Below the pieces are notes generated by a model. That model saw nothing but the letters and a program-made list of their open reading frames with translations, was not told the DNA's origin and ran no database searches. Shown one piece after another: positions 34,870 to 41,886 of a DNA stretch of 64,000 nt (its first letter is position 1; each line of letters begins with the position of its first letter). The position numbers were made by a program, and so were the translations under genes. The DNA is from Imperialibacter sp964351395 (lineage in GTDB: Bacteria > Bacteroidota > Bacteroidia > Cytophagales > Cyclobacteriaceae): the NCBI GenBank assembly GCA_964351395.1, contig CAYGOF010000004.1:288969-352968 (forward strand). The letters run 5' to 3'.

Positions 34870-35754
34870 TCAGTCTTTTTCCAGAACAACCCTAAATCCT
34901 AAATTGATCGTGTTGAATTTCGCTCCTGCGGCTCCTCTATTAGAGATCCTTGCATTAAATGGAGGCGAATCCCAACCACCACCTCGATCAACATACTCAT
35001 TTGGTTCAGGGTCGTTCAAGGAAATTGGGTATTGCTTTACGTATGGGCTGGAACACCACTCCCATACGTTTCCGAGCATGTTGTGTAAGCCATTTTTATT
35101 TGGCTCAAAGGAGTCCACTGGAGCTACAAACTTGAATCCATCATCAAAACCAAAATAGCTATCAAGACCATTGATCTTGCCCAGCCCATCGCTCACTTCA
35201 TCTCCCCATGTAAAATTATCTGTGGTTCCCGCACGGCAGGCATATTCCCATTCTTGTTCAGTGGGTAGCCGGTAGCTGCTTCCAGTTTCCTGACTAAGCC
35301 ATTGCACATATTCGGTGGCGTCATTCCAACTGACAAATACTACCGGTTGATTTGGTTGTGGTTTCCATAGTCCTGGATTCTGCCAGCTTACTCCAGTAAC
35401 TTCCTCCCAATTTCCATTACTATTGTAGCTATAACTTCCAATTCCTTGTTCAGCATGTGTAACATAGCCAGTCTTATCAATGAATTTTTCGAATTCGGCC
35501 ACTGTCACTTCATATTTTGACATGTAAAACCCTTTTTTAATTGAGACTTTGTGAGAGGGGAGCTCTATTAGCCATCCGTCTTTTGTAACCTCTGTGAAGT
35601 CAAATCCATATTGATCTTGAATCAAATCTGGGTTGAGTTTGGACCCCATTAAAAATTCTCCTTTTGGTATAAAAACCATGTTTTCAGGAACAGCGTCACT
35701 GGGCCGGCAGGCGCCAATGAATAATATTAAAAAAGAAAAAAGAGGTAGTTTCAT
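34870..35754 (-). CDS. FGE/SUMF1-fold lipoprotein
   Basis: About 294 residues with a lipoprotein signal (FIGAC near residue 17). The formylglycine-generating-enzyme (sulfatase-modifying factor) fold is clear: FLMGSKLN, FYMSKYEVTVAEFEKF, VSWNDATEYVQWLS, YRLPTEQEWEYACRAG, GLHNMLGNVWEWC and RGGGWDSPP...NLGFRVV. The two cysteines that catalyse formylglycine formation in true FGE are not at their expected place after RGG (SPPFNARIS here), so this is unlikely to mature sulfatases. The ATG at 35754 was chosen over a TTG at 35760. Confidence 0.88.
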   Translation of the reverse strand: MKLPLFSFLILFIGACRPSDAVPENMVFIPKGEFLMGSKLNPDLIQDQYGFDFTEVTKDGWLIELPSHKVSIKKGFYMSKYEVTVAEFEKFIDKTGYVTHAEQGIGSYSYNSNGNWEEVTGVSWQNPGLWKPQPNQPVVFVSWNDATEYVQWLSQETGSSYRLPTEQEWEYACRAGTTDNFTWGDEVSDGLGKINGLDSYFGFDDGFKFVAPVDSFEPNKNGLHNMLGNVWEWCSSPYVKQYPISLNDPEPNEYVDRGGGWDSPPFNARISNRGAAGAKFNTINLGFRVVLEKD

Positions 35755-35905
35755 ACTCAATCCAATTGAAGTCGTTATTTAAAAGTTTGCCTGTTTTTAA
35801 AACATACTATACATGTTTTGTAGGGTCCATTGTACTATTAAAGAGTTGGGCAATGGAATTATTGAAGGCTCATTTTTGAGCGTACCTGATTGCTTGTGGA
35901 TGTAA

Positions 35906-36793
35906 TCAAAACTCTAACCCAGGAGCTAAAACCAAATGAAAGAAGATCAACAGTAGCACAAGTAAAACTATAGGACTCCAATATATTTTTTCATTTATTC
36001 TGTTCGAAGTACCTCTGACAGGCTTGCCTACTGATGCTGAGGCCCAAACCCATGGAATTGAAAAGATGAAAATAATAAATGGAGTAATTGCCTGGCCCAC
36101 GGGAGGAATCCTGAAGGGAACAACTAGTATGCTGCCTATCATAGCAGCGCCTACGGCGATAAACCGAATATATTTGAATTTTGCTTTAGGTGTGTTCAAA
36201 ACAACGTCGCTGGAAACAAGTCCCAATAGTTGCCTGCTAAACCAAATATTGAGCAGGCCCATAGCGACAAGACTTGTTATCGCTAGAATAGCAAAAAGAG
36301 GTCGACTTAAGTTCAGGTAGCCAGCAAGTGCCTCACCAACATCCGTTCCTGGATCAAGGTAGGAGACTGCCACCTGGGGAAGAGAATGCACTAATCCATG
36401 AAATGCTAACCATAAGACGAACAGTTTCCAAATGCTTCTGGAGTTTTTGATGAATTGAAAAATTACCAAACAGATCAATCCAAACAAAAAAATTACCAAA
36501 GCTCCAGTGCCTTGCATCAACAACATCATAGGATGTTCTCCTTCCCAGGTATGATTGTTATGGTATAGAAATGCCTGAAGTCCAAGCAGCTTTTTACCCA
36601 AAACAAGAAATAGTTCTTGGAGGAAGAATATTAGATTGAAAGCCAAAGCGTACAGAACCGAAGAATTAATCATAGTAGTGTAATCGGCTATACCTTTAGG
36701 AGCGGAATCGCCCCTGTACTTACTATAGTTATAGGCGCCCCACAGTATGGGCCCCAATAAATGGGCTGCAAAAAATAGTTGAACAATGATCAT
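35906..36793 (-). CDS. Multi-pass membrane protein of unknown function
   Basis: About 295 residues from the ATG at 36793 (MIIVQLFFAAHLLGPILW); a GTG at 36850 would extend it by 19 residues. Seven or eight hydrophobic segments. Histidines sit in loops or helices (FLYHNNHTWEGEHPMM and AFHGLVHSLPQ), which may bind a metal. I cannot name the family. It lies downstream of the decayed lipoprotein of copy C, with no co-directional partner close by. Confidence 0.65.
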   Translation of the reverse strand: MIIVQLFFAAHLLGPILWGAYNYSKYRGDSAPKGIADYTTMINSSVLYALAFNLIFFLQELFLVLGKKLLGLQAFLYHNNHTWEGEHPMMLLMQGTGALVIFLFGLICLVIFQFIKNSRSIWKLFVLWLAFHGLVHSLPQVAVSYLDPGTDVGEALAGYLNLSRPLFAILAITSLVAMGLLNIWFSRQLLGLVSSDVVLNTPKAKFKYIRFIAVGAAMIGSILVVPFRIPPVGQAITPFIIFIFSIPWVWASASVGKPVRGTSNRINEKIYWSPIVLLVLLLIFFHLVLAPGLEF

Positions 36794-36882
36794 TTTTGAA
36801 AAATTTGAATATGTGAGTGATAAACTTGTCTTCTTTGTTGGCTTTGGCACGGCTAGATGAATGGATGCATTTCAATCGTTCT

Positions 36883-36993
36883 TTATTTCCTGCTCGTGAT
36901 GTATATTTTTTTTTCGCAGGGCATTAATGCCATTACTGTCGCTTTCAGCAGCAACTTTTTTCTGGCGCTCAGCTCTAGTAAGGTTGTTTTCAT
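36883..36993 (-). pseudogene. Truncated lipoprotein relic (module copy C)
   Basis: A 36-codon frame starting MKTTLLELSARKKLLLKATV and reaching a Cys (ALMPC) followed by a stop after eleven more codons. It matches the signal-peptide region of the intact lipoprotein at 33795 (MKTTLMDLSVRKKTLLLIAA...LMSC) and then ends. The mature part is missing. Palindrome copy C lies 86 bases upstream of it on the minus strand. Confidence 0.7.
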
Positions 36994-37078
36994 TTGCATC
37001 AAGTTTGTGTGAAGATTTGATTTTCGCACAAACATTAGACGAGGGAAGGATAAAAACTGATGCTAAAATGAGGGGTGC

Positions 37079-37108
37079 TTTTCTCCTGAAACATGTTTCA
37101 GGAGAAAA
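37079..37108. promoter_or_regulatory. Palindrome copy C (perfect, 30 bp)
   Basis: A perfect 30-base palindrome centred at 37093/37094 with the half TTTTCTCCTGAAACA. It lies 9 bases past the stop of the AraC-type gene and upstream of the lipoprotein relic on the minus strand. There is no T run beyond the arms, so an operator or other protein site is more likely than a terminator. An additional imperfect repeat TTTGTGCGAA/TTCACACAAA lies about 70 bases further downstream on the minus strand. Confidence 0.85.
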
Positions 37109-37116
37109 TTAGTGTG

Positions 37117-38175
37117 CTAGTCGAGGTTGTCCTTGTATTGCTTTGGGGTAATGCCGGCGTGTTTTTTGAAAGCGGAGTAAAAAACAGAGCTTGAATTAAA
37201 CCCACAGCTTTCAGCAATTGCCACCATGGTATAGTTATTTGAAGCCTCTTGTTTGATTAATTCTTTGAAGCGCTCGATGCGGTAGCCATTGATGAAATCA
37301 ACAAAATTTTGGTTAGCCAACTGATTTAAAGTAAGTGATATAACCCTTTGGGTCAGTCGCGTCTTTTCAGATACCTTAGCTAATGATAAATCTTTATCGA
37401 GAAAAAGACGCTCTTCGGTGATCACTGATTTGATCAGTTCCAAATGCTGAGATAATTGCGTCGGACTTAACTTGGAGTCCTCATATTTCTCTTTTTTGGC
37501 AAAGCCAACATTGCCAGCAGAATGCACGTAGCTAAGAAGAATAGCACAACCGCCAAAGAGAAGCGATAGGTTTAGCGAGAAAAAATCAGGTATAAAGATC
37601 CCAAATATATTATCAGCTAGCAGAAATCCCAGATGCAAAATCCAGGGAACGACTATAAGCCATGTTGCAATTCGTATCCATTTTAGCGTTTCGGGAAGTG
37701 GTTTTAAACTGCCCAATTTGATCAATGAAAATCCCAGATAAATGAGAAACTGAATATTAAATATGAGGTAGGCAATATTACCAACGGTGTCGACAATATG
37801 GCCTTGTAATTGCAAAAGAGTAGCGCTTGCAATCTGAAAAATAAAATATCCTACAAACGGCAAGTAATGAATCCAGGATGTGATTTTCAACGGCAAGTCC
37901 CCGGTTTTGACCTTGATAAACAGGAAGATGGACGGAGATATGATAAGTAAGAAGGAATTTGAAAAAGTTTCGAAGAACCCAAGAATATTAATGTAGTAGC
38001 TTAATCGAAAAATGGTATTGAGAATTGTGATGGACATTGCCAGTAATAAGAATATTAAATAGATATTCTCTGGTTTTGACTGCTTAGTTCTCCAAAGTGT
38101 GAAACATAAGAACAGGGCTTGGCCAAGCCCAAGAATGTTCAAAAGGATGCTAATGTCAATCAGTGTTCGTGACAC
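37117..38175 (-). CDS. Membrane-bound AraC-family transcriptional regulator
   Basis: 352 residues. The first 230 carry about seven membrane segments (for example ILGLGQALFLCFTLW and SFLLIISPSIFLFIKV). The last 110 residues are an AraC DNA-binding domain with two helix-turn-helix units: LSLAKVSEKTRLTQRVISLTLNQ, then FVDFINGYRIERFKELI and MVAIAESCGFNSSSVFYSAFKKHAGITPKQYK. It starts with GTG. Membrane AraC proteins of this type are common in Bacteroidota and would sense an external or membrane signal. It is the only intact copy of three regulator 3' ends in 32.7-38.2 kb. Confidence 0.88.
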   Translation of the reverse strand: MSRTLIDISILLNILGLGQALFLCFTLWRTKQSKPENIYLIFLLLAMSITILNTIFRLSYYINILGFFETFSNSFLLIISPSIFLFIKVKTGDLPLKITSWIHYLPFVGYFIFQIASATLLQLQGHIVDTVGNIAYLIFNIQFLIYLGFSLIKLGSLKPLPETLKWIRIATWLIVVPWILHLGFLLADNIFGIFIPDFFSLNLSLLFGGCAILLSYVHSAGNVGFAKKEKYEDSKLSPTQLSQHLELIKSVITEERLFLDKDLSLAKVSEKTRLTQRVISLTLNQLANQNFVDFINGYRIERFKELIKQEASNNYTMVAIAESCGFNSSSVFYSAFKKHAGITPKQYKDNLD

Positions 38176-38454
38176 GATTACTAACAGATAGTTATTTTAA
38201 ATCAAGTACAGCCTACCGGGAATGGACTGGTCCATACACCGCTTTTATCTTTGACTCAATTTAATGCCATTTTTCAAGAAGTCAATCAACTTTTTTTGCT
38301 CAGACAGCGCCACATCAGAAGTCGTTCGATAGGCTCCAAAGTTCCGTCAAATGCCATTCAGGAGTGTATAATAAAAGATCAAGGCCTCTCTATAATTTGA
38401 CTTGTGCTCCCAGCGTCATTGAACAACACAATGCTCATCCAATCTTTTGAGCAT
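38176..38454. other. Intergenic stretch upstream of the regulator gene
   Basis: No gene or repeat recognised. It is the 5' region of the AraC-type gene and the 3' region of the hydrolase at 38455. Confidence 0.4.
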
Positions 38455-39477
38455 CTATTTGTGTTTGTCAATAAACCCGATGAGATGATTTTTAAACTGC
38501 TCAGGCTGTTCCAAGTACCCCTCATGTGCACTGTTTTCAAGAATGATCAATTCCTTTTGCAAGGAATCTGTCCCTAAAGAGTTGTAAGCGTCGTACCCCA
38601 TAGCAAGTGTATTTACGCCATCGTGTTTTCCCCATAAAACCAATGAAGGAATTCTGATACTTGCCATTTTACTCGATAAGTTTAATTCCAGGATATTAAA
38701 GTTTTGTCTTAGGTATTGTCCTCCAACTAACATAGCTAAACTTGATCGAGAATTTAATATGTCTGCCAATGTCACCCTGTCCACCTCAACTTCCAGGTCA
38801 TCATGGCGATAAGCATCAGTTTGATTTAAATGCTCCACATAGGTAAAGAAGTTATCAGGAACGGTCATATCGGGGTTTTTGGCACACCATTGTTCTACTT
38901 TGGCCCAATAACTCACCTTGTTGTTTAGTTTGATTTGCTGGCTCGCATAGCTTTCCACCCAATCAACTGATAAGGGCAGTCCCACCTCAAGGTTATGCCC
39001 ACTATCCATACAAATGAAGCCTGTAATTTGAGTTTGATAGTTATTGGTTGCCAAATAGGCTGCCCCAAGCGCACCACCCCAACTGTGGCCAAAAAGGAAT
39101 ATCTGTTTACCAGGGTATCTTACATTTAATGCTTCAATCACATGGTAGGTGTCTTCAACAAATTGTTCGATGGAAAATGTTGATTTGTCCGGGTTGCCCT
39201 GCGATAAACCAGATGCCCGTTGATCCCAGTAGGCCATGGCATAGGAATTTTCTATCTCCTGAAAGGACGGAATAAACGTCGCCGCTGATGCATTTCCTCC
39301 GGGCCCGCCATGCAGGAATAAAATGATTACATTCGATTCAAGGTTGCCCCTGATGTATACAGGCATGATGGCGTCGTCATTAGAGACAAAAAAATGATCT
39401 TCGGGAAATAAATCTTCTTTTTGACAGGAGGAGATGGTAAAAACAAAAATCAAAAAATGTAATAGTCGACTTTTCAT
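38455..39477 (-). CDS. Alpha/beta hydrolase lipoprotein, proline-iminopeptidase-like
   Basis: 340 residues. The lipoprotein signal ends in FTISSC (residue 18). Alpha/beta hydrolase: oxyanion segment ILFLHGGPGGNASAATF, nucleophile FLFGHSWGGALGAAYL (Ser about residue 130), acid in LVLWGKHDGVN, and His in NSAHEGYLEQPE. HGGPGG and GHSWGG together are typical of the prolyl aminopeptidase (S33) group. It starts 4 bases after the stop of the barrel gene at 39482, so the two are probably cotranscribed. Confidence 0.87.
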   Translation of the reverse strand: MKSRLLHFLIFVFTISSCQKEDLFPEDHFFVSNDDAIMPVYIRGNLESNVIILFLHGGPGGNASAATFIPSFQEIENSYAMAYWDQRASGLSQGNPDKSTFSIEQFVEDTYHVIEALNVRYPGKQIFLFGHSWGGALGAAYLATNNYQTQITGFICMDSGHNLEVGLPLSVDWVESYASQQIKLNNKVSYWAKVEQWCAKNPDMTVPDNFFTYVEHLNQTDAYRHDDLEVEVDRVTLADILNSRSSLAMLVGGQYLRQNFNILELNLSSKMASIRIPSLVLWGKHDGVNTLAMGYDAYNSLGTDSLQKELIILENSAHEGYLEQPEQFKNHLIGFIDKHK

Positions 39478-39481
39478 GATA

Positions 39482-40063
39482 TTATTTCTTTTTTAACCTG
39501 TAGACAATTCCAGCTCGAAATGCAGCATGAGGAAGCATGGAGTGATTAAAGTGCGACTGCCAATAGGCCTCGATTCCAGCATGAATGATCAAAGGGATAT
39601 CCTTTTTACGGGTTCCATCCCATCCGAACAAAATTAACATGGTTGGTTTAAGAGCCGATTGGTAGGGTCTGCCTTTTGCCGATAGTTTTCCGCTAGCATC
39701 TACAGCATATACATCGCCATTAGGTGTAGAAAGCATATAGCCAAGACCGGCATTAACGTCCACGAACGCTGAAAAGGAACTGATAAACCGAGTGCCCAGG
39801 GTAGACTGAGCAAACAATGCACTATTATTCCATTGATGATAAAAGGCGCCTAATTCTGAATCCCAATGCAGATTAAACCAACGGTTTTGATGTAGGGCAT
39901 AATCAACACCGACTATGAAACCGGGATGCAAAACAAATTCGCCAAAATAGCCTGCTTTAATGCCAAGTTTGCTATTCGAATGGTTGGATTCTTTTTCTTG
40001 CCCAAACATCGGAAAAGAAATGAAATGACAGATAAAAAGTATCAGTAATGCTTTCAGTTTCAT
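39482..40063 (-). CDS. Outer-membrane-type beta-barrel protein
   Basis: 193 residues with a signal peptide (ALLILFICHFISFPMFGQ). The mature part alternates small and aromatic residues in short strands (KLGIKAGYFGEFVLHPGFIVGVDYAL, LHWDSELGAFYHQW, GLGYMLSTPNGDVYAV) and ends AAFRAGIVYRLKKK, consistent with a small barrel of eight or so strands. Function unknown. First gene of a probable two-gene unit with the hydrolase at 38455. Confidence 0.7.
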   Translation of the reverse strand: MKLKALLILFICHFISFPMFGQEKESNHSNSKLGIKAGYFGEFVLHPGFIVGVDYALHQNRWFNLHWDSELGAFYHQWNNSALFAQSTLGTRFISSFSAFVDVNAGLGYMLSTPNGDVYAVDASGKLSAKGRPYQSALKPTMLILFGWDGTRKKDIPLIIHAGIEAYWQSHFNHSMLPHAAFRAGIVYRLKKK

Positions 40064-40576
40064 GATCTTATATCAATTTCACAAAACATAAAGGTAAAAA
40101 TTATGTAAGGGTTTTAACCAAATCCAATGCATTTTGCGCCTCAAACGTTCCGAAAATCAACTTAAGGTGATCAACCGATAGGAGGAGGCCTCAATAAACA
40201 ACCCCCTAATTGTTATTCTTTTTAGCAAGTGGCTAGCCAATTACCAACCAGCCATTTGGACTATCTCTTCAAAAAGTTCAATCCAAAGTCGATGGAAATA
40301 TTTTGATCCAGGTATTCTTCCCGCGCCACCCATCCCTGACTTTTAATTGATCCCTTGGTATAATGGATTGTAGATGAAAAATGGATTGTAACCAACCTAT
40401 GGGGTAAATCAGCAGGCCAGCGCAAAATGAGCCATGGGGTGCGGAACGAACCGCGGCGCCCCGTTCGGTGTCGTTGGGGAATTAACAGTCCGAACACATA
40501 AAATCCAGTGGGCCGATTATAGTAGGACGGGCGACGATACAATGGCTTACTTAATCATCCTTGTTTCCGCTATAGC
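40064..40576. other. Gene-free stretch with a possible barrel-end relic
   Basis: No convincing gene. A minus-strand frame at 40261-40542 ends EEYLDQNISIDFGLNFLKR, which looks like a final outer-membrane strand, but the rest has no family features. A GC-rich patch (GGGGTGCGGAACGAACCGCG) occurs at about 40437. Confidence 0.4.
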
Positions 40577-41455
40577 TCAATCATTAGCCAATTTCTTCAA
40601 CGCAAAACCATCCATTTGGCGTGAGGTGAGGGTGGTTTGGGCTGTAAGGGTCAGTTTGGCTTGTGGCACAAGCATTTCCTTTTTGTAACCCCACCAGGTA
40701 AGGCTCTGGCCACATACTAGAAACTTTACGCCAGCATTGCTTAGCTCCTCCACGAGAGGAAGGTTGGGATTATCGATCTTGTATTTTTCGTTGTAAGCTT
40801 CATTGGTAAAGAAGGATTCCATCGCATTGGCATGAACTGCCGCAACAATTTGAATCTTATCTTTTGGAATTCCCGCCGCCACATGAAGGTTATAAATTCG
40901 GCCTATTTCTGGAAGCGCCCAGTTCAAGGCTGAGGAGTCAATCTTTCCCTTGCTTTCTTTCAGTTGGGGAAAAGCAACAAAATCAACTACAATTTTATAA
41001 TCTAAGGTAGGATCAGGCTTTTCGTCTATACCTTCTACCACCACCACGCCAGAATTCGAGGACCTGATCAGCGGATACATCATTTTATGTTTGCTTACCA
41101 TGGTGTCCTTTCTGGTGGGACAAGTCTCCCAGAAAGTTTGAAATAGTTTTGGGTCACTGGCTGCAGCACGTGTTTTCCAGTCACTGCTTATTTTCTTAAA
41201 TCGATCTTCGTTCTCAGAAGGGATCATATAGACGAGGTTTACCTTGTCGGCGTCCTCCTTCATGTTCACGTCAAAGTTGACTATAAAGCCTTCTTTCGTC
41301 ATTGCAGTCAATGTACTTTCTATCTGTTTATGAGCGTTTACGGCCATCTCTTTTTTATCCAGGGGACATTCAATCTTGGTCATGAATGTTGAGTAAGTAG
41401 TTTGCGCCTGAAGGGCAGAGGAGATGAAGACAAAAAACACTAACAGGGTTTTCAT
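40577..41455 (-). CDS. Secreted DsrE-family protein
   Basis: About 292 residues from the ATG at 41455, which gives a signal peptide (MKTLLVFFVFISSALQAQ); a longer frame to 41536 is rejected. The last 130 residues are DsrE-like: LNWALPEIGRIYNLHVAAG, KIQIVAAVHANAMESFFT, VEELSNAGVKFLVCGQSLTWWGYKKE. The Cys in CGQSL is at the position used by sulfur-transfer members. The N-terminal 150 residues are unassigned and have pairs of strands such as DFDVNMKEDADKVNLVYMIP. Such proteins are usually periplasmic in Bacteroidota and of unknown role. Confidence 0.8.
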   Translation of the reverse strand: MKTLLVFFVFISSALQAQTTYSTFMTKIECPLDKKEMAVNAHKQIESTLTAMTKEGFIVNFDVNMKEDADKVNLVYMIPSENEDRFKKISSDWKTRAAASDPKLFQTFWETCPTRKDTMVSKHKMMYPLIRSSNSGVVVVEGIDEKPDPTLDYKIVVDFVAFPQLKESKGKIDSSALNWALPEIGRIYNLHVAAGIPKDKIQIVAAVHANAMESFFTNEAYNEKYKIDNPNLPLVEELSNAGVKFLVCGQSLTWWGYKKEMLVPQAKLTLTAQTTLTSRQMDGFALKKLAND

Positions 41456-41676
41456 AAGGGCGGTGTATTTAATAAGATAGGAGGATACGTCACTTATATC
41501 TCTCGCACAATGTAGAGCCAATTTTTGATAAAGCATTCACCTTTTTTATAACTGGTGATGATCAGTTAGTTTTTCAGTGTTTGAAGACTTGACGGGTTTT
41601 GTTGCTTGAATGGTCGGCGAGTGAACATACGAAAAGCGGCCGTACAAGTGTTATGGTCGTCATGGCCTTAGGAAAT
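41456..41676. other. Intergenic stretch next to a degenerate repeat
   Basis: No gene seen between the DsrE gene and the tandem repeat. Sequence is mixed, with GC-rich patches. Confidence 0.4.
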
Positions 41677-41825
41677 GCTCCTGCAGGCTGCAGCAGCTTT
41701 TCCTAACTATGGGTGAGCTTCCCGCACCGGTGTAGCAGCTTTCTTAAGCTTATGATTTCCTCCTGCATATTGCAGCGGCCTTTCATGAGCTTGGGATTTC
41801 TTCCTGCAAGCTGCAGCGGCTTTTC
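41677..41825 (+). repeat. Four degenerate ~41-bp repeats
   Basis: Units contain CCTGCA(A/G)GCTGCAGCGGCTTTTC or variants. The common core TGCAGC (or TGTAGC) starts at about 41690, 41731, 41771 and 41812, a spacing of 41, 40 and 41 bases. Two units hold a near-palindrome around the centre (GCAGGCTGC, GCAAGCTGC). Located past the stop of the S9 peptidase gene. Confidence 0.7.
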
Positions 41826-41886
41826 CCGATACTCTGAAAAGTTGCCGCATCAGTCCGACAACTTTTTCATAAGGTATTTGAATTCC

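Noticed and set aside
37079..37108. Reading the 30-bp palindrome as an intrinsic terminator of the AraC-type gene
   Set aside because: No T run on either strand beyond the arms, and copies A and B are next to relics; a protein-binding site is more consistent, though a structural role at the RNA 3' end is not excluded.
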